Assembly (NCBI GenBank): GCA_023101885.1
Contig: JALPQD010000633.1
Coordinates: 627,712 to 691,711, forward strand
Source: Typhlomys cinereus
Lineage: Eukaryota > Chordata > Mammalia > Rodentia > Platacanthomyidae
Length of the DNA stretch: 64,000 nt
Reading direction: 5' to 3'
Each line of letters starts with the position of its first letter. Within the stretch, counting starts at the first letter, position 1. Shown piece by piece: positions 44,861 to 56,449 of this stretch. Below the pieces are notes generated by a model. The model was not told the origin of the DNA, made no database searches, and saw only the letters and a program-made list of their open reading frames with translations. The translations under genes and the position numbers were made by a program.

Positions 44861-46189
44861 AGGTACTTCTAGATCAGGCAGAGGCACCATTACACCTGAG
44901 GCGTGCACAGCTCTCCACAGCTAACAGGTCAGTGTGCGATACAAAAAGAGAGAAAAAGGGAAACAGGGAGAGAATGTGCACAACATGCTACTCTGTTCTA
45001 GAAACCTCCTGCCTGGAGGGAGGCAGCTGGTGCTGGAGGAGCAGTATGGGCCACTCAGCAGAGCTACCAGTAAGCTCTCACTCGCAACACAGGACAAGTG
45101 CTCCACAGACACGTGGGGTGCCAGTTACAACCCACTGGACACTGGAGGGGAAAACAGTAAAGGTTACCCCACAGATACACAGCCATGCCCGGGTGTGGGG
45201 CCTCCCGAGGAGCTTGCCCTCGGGGCCTCGGAGTCTTGTTCGTTCTGGTTTCTAAGCAGGGCTGGAACTCTTCCCATTCTCTCATGAGGTGAAGAATACC
45301 ACCACGCACACTTGCGCTATTCCAACTCAAAGGGCGGGAGTGGGGTCTGGTGCACACGTGCCATTAGCAGGCCACCTGCTCAACACCCAAGTGGGCAGTG
45401 CCATGCAGCGCCTGTGTCCGCTATGCTTTGCACCAGGTGGTGACAGTCGAGGGTCGAGAACGATGCCCAGCAGGAGGATGGTGCTCAGCACACACTGCCT
45501 GCCGGGGTCATGGGGCATCACGAAGGTGCCCACGTAAGGCCACGGAACCAAGAGACCCAAGTGCCATCCACGAGGGCTGCAGCCACTGAGCTGCTGACAC
45601 ATGGATGAAACAGGAGGCAGGTGCATGAACACGACTGAAGAGAAGCAGGGCAAAGACAAGCCTCGACCACCCCGTGCACACCCCTGCCTGCTGGCAGGGG
45701 CATCAGCACGCCCGGTCCTTGGCGGCATGCGATGGAAATTCCAGCACACCATTCAAAACGAGGCCATTCTGGCTGGCGACCAAGAATTCCATCACTCCGT
45801 CAGCAGAGCATCAGTCACTTAACTTCTATGACGTAACCCAGAGAAGGGATCCTCGAGAGGTTAAAGATGTGATGGGTTCTGCTCTTAGCCAAAAGGTATC
45901 TGTCAAATAAGCTTGCCTTTGAGACCGAGACGCCCCCGTCACCCCAGCTTCTGCCCAGCAGCACTCAACAGTTAGAAGCAAGTACAAGGCAGGCGACAGC
46001 CGCGAACGGCAGGAGACAGCAGAAGTGACAGCTCGGGTTGACAGCTCGCGCCTCTAGAGGCCGAGCCGGAGCCTGGGTCTCTGGAACCGCTAATACCACG
46101 CATGTGAGTCAGATGCCCACCCGCCTTGCACTCACCCCGGGGCCCTCTGCAAGGGCCTTCTGACAAGCACGCATCGGAGAACCAGGGTC

Positions 46190-46930
46190 ACTCTGTTGGA
46201 TGCTGACTGGAAATAAGAAAAAGTAACGAATGCTGATAAAAGTTGCACCTGAAGAATCTCCACTGCAACTTATACCTAGTGTACTTAGCAAAAGGTCAGC
46301 GCTCCGGAATCTGTTGGATAAATAAATGCTGGCGAGGCGGATGAATCACTGGAGAACGGGTGCATGGCGGCGAATGAATAACCTGCAAATGCGTCCCCAA
46401 ACCCATCATTTCCCTTCTCCAGGAGCTGGAGATTCATGTCCTCGCATGCCGCCAGTTCATTACCAAGAACGCTCATCCCTCTTCGGCGCGCACCAGGCAG
46501 CGTGCTCGGCCCCTGAGGACCCTTTAATGTTTAATTCCCCATCATCCGCTCCGCTGAACAACTTAATCTCTGCTTGTATGATCAATACTATATCAGTGTA
46601 AATTAAAATGACAATTTTAAAGTAATTAAGCCTGTTAATGCTCGATTCAAATGTCATTATTTGCACAGGGGATCGAGGAGAAATCACACAGCGTTGAGGT
46701 GACAGAAAGGAGCCCGAGCTACTCGCTCAGCGGCTGGTGCCACCCGAGGCTTTAGCAAAGCGGATTAACTTATGCCTCGCCCTGCCAGGGTGCCTATCCA
46801 ATTTCCAAAGAGGATAACGAAATTTGATGAATTTAATTCTGGTGACAAACTCAATTATTGTGATAATAGATGAAAACTGGGAGGAGACTCTAACAAGGAC
46901 CGCATTTTACAAATACACTTACCTCCACAA
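46190..46930. promoter_or_regulatory. Strongest candidate conserved non-coding element
   Basis: About 700 bp of complex sequence dense in TAAT, AATTA and TGAAT cores: GGATAAATAAATGCTGGCG, GCGGCGAATGAATAACC, CCCTTTAATGTTTAATTCCC, TGTAAATTAAAATGACAATT, AAAGTAATTAAGCCTG, 'gctcgattcaaatgtcatta', TTTGATGAATTTAATTCTGG and CTCAATTATTGTGATAATAG. It lacks repeats and long open frames. This pattern is what vertebrate developmental enhancers look like. Confidence 0.58.
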
Positions 46931-48671
46931 TGGGATGAGGCAGCAATGGTTTGATTTGATTTGTCCTCTCTCTTGAAAACCCTTTAAATAATTATGACGG
47001 CTGGAAGGACAGCCAACATTTGTTACAGAGACTTGCTCCAACCCGAAGGGACCACAGGCTTAGACAATCAGGTCACGTGGAAGCTCGCCGCCCGCTGCGC
47101 AGCAGCGTCTATTAGACACACTCAGTGTTATCATTACACTGCTGGACTCAGATGCATAAAACACGCCAGTCACAGATGAGGACCACCTGTCCATCGCCAG
47201 CCTGCACCCAGAGCTCAGCTCAGGGGATAGCAGTCCGGCATCTTCTTTCTGGGAAGGGCGGGTCGTAATGGGTGGGAGAGTTAATACAAAGAAAATTAAG
47301 AAGAAAAATCACTTTCCCCCTGCTATATCTCCCAGGACCAAGGGCACAGCGCTATGGGATAGCCCTCACTCCACATGCTAGCATTTTCTCTACCCGAGAG
47401 GCGGGGCCCCCTCGGGGACAGTAACAGCGCTGGGCACTATCCATTAGGTCAGCAGTAAAAATTGACAACCAAACATTAATTTCAAGATGAAGAGCAAAGT
47501 GTAACAATTTCCGCTTGAGAGATGCTTGCACCCAGAGCGGCTAATCTTTCAGGTCTTTGGAGACAATTCCACGCACGGATCCACCTGCTCCAGAAGGACC
47601 TGGCAGGAGGGCGCCGCCACCAGGGAAGGGCCCATCCTCGGGTGTGGGAACCACCACTATGGAAAGACTCCATACCACACATGGAAGGGCTGCCCGCCTC
47701 CAAGGGTACCCCCTCCAGGGAAGGGCCCCCCCCACACCCCGGCCATGCTCCATCCACTCTCGGAAATCTGATAGTTCCAGCTGCTCTCAAATCCAAGTAT
47801 GGACACTCAAGCTGTCTACATTTCCATCTTCCTGTAGCATGGGAAGATGCCTACGCCATCATCCAGATCCCCTGCAGAGCAGAAGGCGTAATCCCTCTTC
47901 ATCAAGGGCAAAAAGCCTCATGCTCCTTGGGCCCCTGCCCCACTCCACTACCCCTGGCAGAAATCCATTTGAGATGAATGAAAACACGGACGTGTTCAAG
48001 CAGGCCTCCTTTCTGCATATCTATATTGCTACTTTCCCGGATCCACAGACAGGAACCAGAAGGAAGCTGTCACCTGTCACAAACCTCACCGCAGGTGACA
48101 GCTGGGAGAGAGTCAGCCCCAAGACAGCCCATCTTGAAGAGACATGGGGAGGGATGCAGCTGTGGCATTCTTCCTTTTCAAGCATTTTGCACAGGACCCC
48201 CTTCCCCATTTGACCACCACTGGAAAACTCAGGCAGGGTTTTTTTTTGGGGGGGGGGCTCACTCCTGTGTCCCCTGAGCTCTAGCAGCTGTACAGGATGC
48301 TTCAGGAGCCAGAACCCAGGACCCCTGTGAAGGTGGCTTCCAGTGGCAGGTAGTGGCCTGGCCCTCATCCAAGTCGGCAAGAACACACCTGCAGAGGCGG
48401 GGCTGGCCACGGAACCCATGCAGGCTCCCAAGCCAGTGTGTAGGGGACAGGGCAGCTTGCCCTGGGTTGCTGGGCTACTGGGCTGCTGGAGTGCTGGGCT
48501 GCAGCGCTTGAGAGGGAGGGTAGCCTCTGACCATGAAGCTCCCTCCCTGCAAAGAAGAGGAAAAGCCCCTCCCCTCTTGGACAAGATTCTTTTCATAAGG
48601 CAGAGACTAGACAGTCCTGGTTAAAGAACGAGGCCCCAGGGGCGGTCACCATGAGGCTTTCTGGGTAAGTG
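46931..48671 (-). other. Intronic sequence, nothing firmly recognised
   Basis: Unique sequence; 46960-47170 and 47270-47470 are somewhat AT-rich and may extend the CNE block. A run of T7G11 lies at 48240-48256. Confidence 0.4.
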
Positions 48672-49080
48672 ATTGTCATAGTTAAGCACAGGTGTCAACT
48701 TGACTGTTGAGGGTTTGAGCTCTGGGCACAGTTGTGGAGAGTTGATGGTTGAGTTGAGCCCAGAGCAAACCTGAAGGAGATTGTCTAGCTGATGGGGAAG
48801 ACCCAGCCCATGGTGGGTGGGATTAGGCCCTGGATAAATCACAGAGAGCTGGGTGGAAGAGTTGGCGTCCTTCTGTTCACTTGGCCAGACATGCTGGTCT
48901 GGCAAGTCAGGATTGTCCATCTCTCAGCCATTATGCGGTGATGGTGTGGCCAGTTCCCTCGGCCCTGGTGTTGGTGCGTGCTCTCCCGTCAAGCTGGACT
49001 AAGAACTCTAACCAGACTGTCGTAAGAAAGTAAACTCTTTGTTCCCTTAAGCTGTGTGATGGTCATTTATCAGCAACTAT
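48672..49080 (+). mobile_element. URR1-like non-autonomous hAT-Charlie DNA transposon
   Basis: Begins near GATTGTCATAGTTAAGCACA and 'ggtgtcaacttgactgttga', ends near 'gtgtgatggtcatttatcag'. It is the same family as 20165-20552 but in opposite orientation, matching along the full length (CAGACATGCTGGTCTGGCAA, CCATCTCTCAGCCATTATG, 'cccttaagctgtgtgatgg'). No transposase. Confidence 0.78.
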
Positions 49081-49344
49081 GCAGATGAACTGCAACAGTG
49101 ATTCTTCCTGGGTCAGTGTTTCCTGCAACACAACTGTTGAAACCCATAAAACAGGTAGGAGCCAGTGCAAGGGACACACAAAAAGATCCAAAACACACAA
49201 GGACCAAAGACCATACTGCCCACTACCATACTCTCACCGTTGGCCCACTGCCCACACCAAACATGTACATGTGGATGATGGAGGCTGAGCAAAGGCGTGG
49301 ATTGCCCCCCCCCCGCCACCATCCTGTGGCTCAAGTACCACATA

Positions 49345-49857
49345 GGGCAAACAGCTCTGCAAATGCTGCCAGAGTGTACCAAGTACTATCTGCAGGGCAA
49401 ACAGCTCTAAATGCTGCCAGAGTGTACCAAGTACTATCTGCAGGGCAAACAGCTCTGCAAATGCTGCCAGAGTGTACCAAGTACTATCTGCAGGGCAAAC
49501 AGCTCTGCAAATGCTGCCAGAGTGTACCAAGTACTATCTGCAGGGCAAACAGCTCTAAATGCTGCCAGAGTGTACCAAGTACTATCTGCAGGGCAAACAG
49601 CTCTAAATGCTGCCAGAGTGTACCAAGTACTATCTGCAGGGCAAACAGCTCTAAATGCTGCCAGAGTGTACCAAGTACTATCTGCAGGGCAAACAGCTCT
49701 GCAAATGCTGCCAGAGTGTACCAAGTACTATCTGCAGGGCAAACAGCTCTGCAAATGCTGCCAGAGTGTACCAAGTACTATCTGCAGGGCAAACAGCTCT
49801 GCAAATGCTGCCAGAGTGTACCAAGTACTATCTGCAGGGCAAACAGCTCTGCAAATA
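49345..49857. repeat. Minisatellite, 50/48-bp units, ~10 copies
   Basis: Unit: GCTCTGCAAATGCTGCCAGA, GTGTACCAAGTACTATCTGC, AGGGCAAACA (50 bp). A 48-bp variant lacks GC in CTCTGCAAA. The order of long (L) and short (S) units is about L-S-L-L-S-S-S-L-L-L, then a broken unit. Otherwise copies are nearly identical. A 329-codon open frame over it is repeat-derived. Confidence 0.96.
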
Positions 49858-50339
49858 TTCACTATCTGCATGGCAGCCCTGAATGGTGCCAGGTGGTGAG
49901 GGTCCTACGGTTCTTCTGCAGACCACCTAGACCTCTATGCAGGACACTAGACTGCACAGAAAGGTGTGGGACTTCGAGATGCTATGCACTACTGAAGCCA
50001 CATATCATCAGGCACACATGCAGATCCTGTGACTGGGAATCCAGGAAATGCAGCTGTCTGCAAAAGACCTTCACGGCGGCAGAATGACAGTGCAGGAGCA
50101 GCCATCAGCCCTGCTCTCCCACCCACGCCCCTCCCAGGACGCGGGCCTGCCCCTGAACTGGATTCTGAGGGCGAGCTGGACAGCGCTGCAGGAGCACGCC
50201 GCTGTGAGACGGAGGCCAGGCCAGCCGGGCTTGCCACAACTCCCCGGGGAAACAGCGTCTCGGAGAGCAGGGCGCAGCCTATGGGGACTCTGAAGTGGAA
50301 TGTCACTTGAGGCCAAATGAATAGAAGGAGCTACACGGG

Positions 50340-50480
50340 GAGCGCCAGGACTATTTTTTTTATGTCCACTGCTTCAGTGATTTTCTGTCAAAAAATGCTA
50401 ACAAGCATCAAATCCTTAAGAGCTTTACAATCCTTCAGTTTGTTCACCGATACATCTCTGCAGTGTGTTTCCTAGGCCCA
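50340..50480. promoter_or_regulatory. Possible conserved non-coding element
   Basis: AT-rich complex sequence (CAGTGATTTTCTGTCAAAAA, 'gctaacaagcatcaaatcct') between GC-rich blocks; weak evidence. Confidence 0.3.
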
Positions 50481-50774
50481 TGTGACACGGCCCTCGATCA
50501 CGCCTGTCTGTCGCCTAATGGATCTGCAGCCACAGGGCCTGGCTCTGTTTCACCAACAAGCCTGCCTGTTAATGATTTCCCACCAGAAAGCAAGCTACGA
50601 GAATGGAGGGACAGTCGTTAAAGGCCCCAGGCAAGAGGCTGGCCTGGATCCGCAGGCTACAGGTGCCACACCTGGGCCATTTCACTTTATGCTGCCCTGC
50701 TGCAAATGGCACCCGGGGCCCAGACTCCTGGCTGACTCACACGGCCACCTGCCACCTCCTGCCCATGGGTACTG

Positions 50775-51887
50775 CAGGAGGGGAGGAGGGAAGGAGCGGG
50801 AGGGAGGAGAGGGGGGCAGGAGGGAAGGGAGGATTGGAGAGAGGAGAGGGGGGCAGGAAGGAAGGAAATTGGAGGGCATGGAGGGAGGGAGGAGGAGTGG
50901 AGGAGGGGAGGGGGGCCGGAGGGAGGGTGAGGGAGGGAGGGGGCAGGAAGGGAAGAATGGGGGAGGGAAGGAGGAGTGGAGGTAGGGGGGAGTGAGGGGG
51001 GGAGGGGGGAGAGGAAGGGAAGAGGGAGGCGGAGTGAGGAGGGAGGTGGAGGGGAGAGGAGAGGGAGGGAGGGGGCAGGAGGGAAGGGAGTATGGGGGAG
51101 GGAGGGAGGATGAAGGGTGGGGGAGGAGTGGAGGGAGGGGAGGAGGGAGAGAGAGGGGGCAGGAGGGAGGAGAGGAGTGGAGGGAGGGGAGGAGTGGAGG
51201 GAGGAGAGGGGCAGGAGGGGGAGGCGGAGGAGAGCGAGAGGAGTGGAGGAGGGGAGGGGGGCAGGAAGGAAGGGAAGATTGGAGGGAGGGAAGGGAGGAG
51301 TGGAGGGAGGGAGGGGAGGAGTGAGGGAGGGAGGGGGAGTGGAGGGAGGGAAGGGGGGCAGGAGGGAAGGGAGAATTGGAGGGAGGGAAGGGAGGAGTGG
51401 AGGGAGGGGAGGGAGGAGTGGAGGAGGGAAGAGAGGAGTGGAGGGAGGGAGAGGAGGAATGGAGGGAGGAAGGGAGGAGGGAGGGAGGGAAGGGAGGAGT
51501 GGAGGGAGGGGAGGAGGGTGGAGGAGGGAAGGAGGAGTGGAGGGAGGAGAGGAGTGGAGGAGGGGAGGGGGGGGAGGGGGAAAGGGGGGAAAGGATTGGA
51601 GGGAGGGAGAGGAGGAGTGGAGGGAGGGAAGGGAGGAGTGGAGGGAGGAGAGGAGTGGAGGGAGGGGGGGGGGCAGGAGGGGGAGGAGGGGGGGGAGGGG
51701 AGGGGGGCAGGAGGGAAGGGAGAATTGGAGGGAGGGAGGGGAGGAGTGGAGGGAGGGAGGAGAGGAGTGGAGGGAGGGGAGGGGGCAGGAGGGAGGAGAG
51801 GAGTGGAGGGAGGAGAGGAGTGGAGGGAGGGGGGGGGCAGGAGGGAAGGGAGGATTGGAGGGAGGGAGGGGAGGAGTGCGGGGAAGC
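50775..51887. repeat. Polypurine minisatellite, ~1.1 kb of GGGAGG/GGAGTGG
   Basis: The plus strand is almost only G and A, with T mainly in GAGTGGAGG and GAATTGGAGG. Degenerate units of about 15-50 bp are built from GGGAGGGA, GGAGGAGTGGA and GGGGGGCAGGAGGGA. All reverse-strand frames are open for over 400 codons and would encode only Pro/Ser/Leu. Capable of G-quadruplex or triplex DNA. Confidence 0.97.
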
Positions 51888-52984
51888 CCAGGACCGAACA
51901 GAAGCCACAAGGGCTTCTGAAGGGCTGAGGGCTGCCGACCATGTCTCCTGGCCTCATCCTCGGGCCTGCAGCAGGGTGTTCTGGGAGCAGACACAGGCGC
52001 GTGGAGGGGCCAGGCATCACGGCAAGCTGGGGCAGGTGACTGTACGGCTGCTGCTGCTGCAGTAGGCGGGGTCCTGCCCCTGCTGCTCAGACGACGTGGG
52101 GTGACGCTGAGGCTGCTTACTACCTGTACGCTTCAGCATCAGCCGGGTCCACTGTAAACGGAAGCTGTCTCCAAAAGAATGCAGACTCCAGATGCGGGGA
52201 GAAGCTTCCTCACGTGGGTGCCTGTCACTCGGAAGTCAGCACGTTGCTTGGAAGGGTGGGCTTATCTGCTCGGGGACAAGGGCGGAGTCGCAGCAGCTGC
52301 CAGCCAGACCCCCAGCCGCCCGAGTCTGGATCCTGTGCTCTGCGTGCCTGCCTCAGCCCTGGAGGGACACCGCAGCACAGAAACGTCTGCAGCTCAAAAC
52401 CCGTGGAGCTGGGGAACAGCAGCACTGCGCCTCAAAAGTGGGATCAGAATAAGGGGAAACGCTCGTCCGTCTGTGGGGGACCTGCGGTGCAACCTGCCAG
52501 GACATGATAAAGTCAACGATTCGGTCACACAGAAATGGCCCACGGCAGGCACACAAGGCACGTGCAAACCCCCTGCCCAGAGAACCAGAAAAGTCTCGTG
52601 CTAAACAAAAGCACTTCTACTGAGTGAGTAGTCGTGTCCCAAAGCAGCGACTAGCTGGTGAACCTCCCTGGGCGCTGCACGGGGACATCTGTGCGGGGAG
52701 TGGAGCTGGGCCACCATCCAGCGACTGTTCCAGGAAGGTCAAGTTTCCAAGCCAGTAAAACAGGCAGAAGGAGCCGCGCTTGTATGTGGCTCACCTACGT
52801 CCCACCACTTACGGACCGTCAGCCCCAGGCTCCCGTCCCGGGCAGCAGTACGATGCACAAGCGGCATTCAGAAAAGAGCAGGCAAGCACATGAGCAGACG
52901 AGGCCCACTGTCCGATGACATCATCACCATGTCGACGGGGGCATCCAGCAGCTGAGTAGCTTCGTCCCCCTAACTCTTCCCATC

Positions 52985-53480
52985 CTCAGGGTCGCCTCCA
53001 AGTCACCATCATGTGCTCTATCGTTATGAGCAGTTTGCATTTTTACAATTTTTCATAAATGAAATCCTGTACACGGCACTCTCTCTCGGGATGTGGGTGG
53101 TTTTGGTCACTTGGTTCTTGTCTATTTATGCTGCTGGGGCAGCATCTCAGGCTGAGCAGGGCGACGCTGCAGGTGTTTGCTGTTTCTGACTAGGTCCTTC
53201 CCGGGGCAGCGTCACGTCAACAGCTGAGCTGTGCTGTGTGTGGACGGCTGGTTCCGCTCCATCTCCGGGCTGCTCCGTTACCCAGTCACCTGCCTGCGTG
53301 TGCGGCAGCTTCGGCTGAGCAAATAACGCTGCTTCAAAGATTCTGAAGTAGTCCTGGGGGAAGATGGCTTCTAATTTCTGAGGTAAACACCCGAGAAGGA
53401 AACGACTGGATCACACAGTAGGCACATTTTTGTGCCAAAAACAAACAACTAAGGTTTTCCCAAGTGATTAAGCGCTGGCA
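52985..53480 (+). mobile_element. Ancient LINE-1 (L1M-type) 3' UTR remnant
   Basis: Landmarks in L1M 3' UTR order: CATAAATGAAATCCTGTACA, a 'ggtcacttggttcttgtcta' region, GAGCAAATAACGCTGCTTC, 'aggtaaacacccgagaagga' and ACTGGATCACACAGTAGGCA. Heavily diverged; no ORF2 remains. Confidence 0.65.
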
Positions 53481-55183
53481 GCTCGCCTCGCTTCTGCTGC
53501 TTCCGCGCCTCACCAGTCAGCAGTCTGTCGCAGGCGAGGGGAAGCCGTGTTCTCTCGCAGCTCTGGCTCCTCGTCATCCCGGGCAGCACCGGGCACCTCC
53601 CGACTCCCGAGCGTCTCTGAGCAGATCTCCCTCCTCTTGGTCAGCTGTCTGTCCTGCCTGCGCTGGGCAAGGAGTATCGTACATGAAGTGCAGGGAAGTT
53701 CTTGGATGGTTTGGTTCCAAGCATTTGCTCCTGGGCAGTGCGCAGCCTTGAAAGAAAATGTGTTCTCGTGATGCTGCATGCTGGGGGGACCCGAGAGGAC
53801 TCAGCACCAGTCCCGAGGTGCTTCACTCTGCTTCATGCTCCCGGGACTCGGTCAATCTTCCCCACGTCTGCCCACCGAGATCCATCTGATGAGGCAAGTG
53901 ACCTTTGAAGGGTCGAGGCAGTTCCTTGTCAAAACTCAACAGTCAGCAGGTGCAAAGCTGCGCTCCCGTGACCCCCGCTCTCAGGAGGGTGAAGTAGGAG
54001 ACCACGACGTTGAGTTGGCCTGCGCTGGCCCATTTCTGGAGTCTTCTCTCTGGCGTCTGGCCTTCCGTCGAGACGCCGCTGTCTCGCAGCACCGTAGATT
54101 TGCAGGGAGTCAACCAGGCAGGCGCACACACCCGGCCTCTGCCTGTTTTGATGCTGCTGTGGCTGCTGTAGCCTTTGCATTTCCACAAATGTTTGAGAAC
54201 CGGGTTTTCACTTCTTCCTTAGTTCCAGAACCTGACCAAATATAACACATGACGCTCTGTGACTGCATGTGACATATGTGCTGGGTCCTGTGGTTCGTAA
54301 AGACTTGCGGGAACAGATCCTCTCACCACAGAGCACGAAGCATGAGCATGCTCAGGCTTGGGAAAGGACCATGCTGAATGGTTACATCATTCTAGGGAAA
54401 AATAATGTCTCAACACGATGGAGACTTCCTGCTCTGAGCACGCACCGCTCCCCACACTCAGGCCTCGCTGACTTCCTTAGGCCTGTGTCAAGGTCCTTAA
54501 GACATAGTTCTTATGCTTTGACCTAAAGAAGTTTTAAATAGTCCACAGTTTTGATACAATGATCGTATGAAGGCTATGTTATGTAAATGCCAACTTCTGG
54601 TGGAAATTATTCCTGACCAACGGCTTTCAAGATGTAAACGAACACAAATCCATTCTGTCCGCCTGTGGGAGCCCTTCGCGTTGCATGGCTTCCAACTCTC
54701 ATTCCTTCCAACATAGTCACTCATCCAGCCAACCCTGTCCTTAAACATTCATGCTTGCCTGTAGAGTGGGAGCGTGTACCAAAGCAGGAGGGCGTGTGTA
54801 GGGAAGGAGGCAAACAGCTTCAGTGCAGGACTGGCCACGCCCATTTGCACCAGACATGAGCTTCCACACTAGTCTCCACCCACCTGGAAGCATCTCTTCC
54901 GTGACAGGCAGGGGAACAGAGTCAAGAAAAATAAAAACAAACCAACTTGGATCACTATCTCCAGGTCTCTGTATGTATTTACATCAATATGCATTTAAAG
55001 CTAAATCAGGTCTTTGAATTTGTGATCAACCTGCCCCTTCGTCTTTCCTCAGTTGACTGCCTCCCTCAACCCTTATCAGCAGAACCCACTGCCACCTTAC
55101 ATCACACCTTAAGTCCTTCCCAGGAACTCTGACTTCCTCCCTCCCTGCTGATCATGCTCAGATATCCAATGTGCCAATTGGAC

Positions 55184-55283
55184 AGGAGCCCCGCCCACAC
55201 GGCTGGCTCCCTGCACAGGAGCCCCGCCCACACGGCTGGCTCCCTGCACAGGCGCCCCGCCCACACGGCTGGCTCCTGCTGGC
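55184..55283. repeat. Minisatellite, 33-bp unit x 3
   Basis: Three copies of a 33-bp unit with AGCCCCGCCCACACGGCTGG, the last shortened. Each carries a CCCGCCC Sp/KLF-like core. Confidence 0.93.
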
Positions 55284-56449
55284 TCCCTGGCCAGCAGTCC
55301 CACGGCCTGCTTTGCCTGCAGGCCCAGGCCTTCGTGCTGTGTGACTGTGTCTGTTACTGCACGAGGTGTCACGGACCGCACGTCACATGTCTTCCATGGA
55401 GTGTCCTGTGTCACATGTAGTCAGACTCTGGAACCCAAGGGCAAGCACGAGGCCCCACTATGCCCTCTGCCTATAGAGCAGCTATGGCGATCTACCTCAG
55501 GCAGTGCCGGCCACACACGCCCCTTGGTCAGCATCAGTGAGTGAACGCAACCTGCTGGTGTCCTCTCCAGCACCCAGCACAGCTCACGAATGGCATGGCA
55601 GGATCCTAGCCCAGGTCTGCTGAGGGAGTGATGGTCATCAGGTCCAGCAGGTGGAGCTGGCTACAGGCAGTGCAGGGGCTTGGGGCTCAGCAAGGACTTT
55701 GTCTTCCTGCTCCCCGACTACAAGCACCTCAAACCACCCTCACTGAACTGCCCACACAGCCAAGAGACACTCACATGACACGTCCAAGACCGGGTGAGCT
55801 GAGTTGACAGACTCACTCCTTCAGACTCCTCCTCCCTGCGGGAGATGTTTCCCCAGCACCTCCCCATCCTAATCAATTCCCCAGACATGGTCCAGGCCTC
55901 AGGTGCACTCTCTGTGCCCAGCTTCCGAGGGCAGGGATCAGAGTGCCCATCTGTCTCCTGGTATCCAGTACGGCAGTGGGCCCTGCACACAGGAGCACAG
56001 GAGCGAATTCCGGGACTAACAGAGAGAGGAGGCGGCAGCACCATATCCTCTCCGTCCTGAAAGAAGACGGGCAGCGGGGTTCCACACCTCCTCTGTGATA
56101 CTTGGTGAAGCTCCCCAGACGTGGAAAATGTGCTCCTGGAGACTCTTGTGAGTGCTGCCAGGGTAGGGGAGGCATCGCTGCCCAGCAGGGTAGGAGGGCA
56201 TCGCTGCCCAGCACAGGGCAGCCATTGAAAACCCAGCACTCCTGGCAGTCAGGCCATCTGGGAAGACCACCAGGAAGTAGGACGAGACTATCACGGGGCA
56301 GTCGCCTCAGCCAGCAGACCAGCCAGCCACATGCATGCTCAAGGACAACCTCCCATCCCAAACCTGATATAGGTGACATCTCCACAGGTCCAGGCATCCA
56401 CCATACTGTGGGCTGCCGCGTCCTTATCCGACCAATCTGGTAGACTATG

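Noticed and set aside
44032..45255. 407-codon frame with Gly/Pro/Asp repeats
   Set aside because: Reads through the 21/22-bp G-rich minisatellite; overlapping frames on both strands are also open.
49098..50087. 329-codon frame with a repeated cysteine-containing motif
   Set aside because: Derived from the 50/48-bp tandem repeat; no homologous protein recognised and no splice or start context.
50682..52065. Several 230-435-codon frames, Pro/Ser/Leu-rich on one strand and Gly/Glu/Arg-rich on the other
   Set aside because: Low-complexity translation of the polypurine repeat, open in many frames at once.
53344..53361. 18-bp identity with the INPP5A exon at 31929 (GAAGTAGTCCTGGGGGAA)
   Set aside because: No similarity on either side; it falls within an L1 3' UTR remnant, so it is coincidence rather than an exon duplication.
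56120..56160. Minus-strand peptide K-S-L-Q-E-H-I-F, resembling the end of the missing upstream INPP5A exon
   Set aside because: Residues before it do not match INPP5A and no proper donor site follows; chance similarity.
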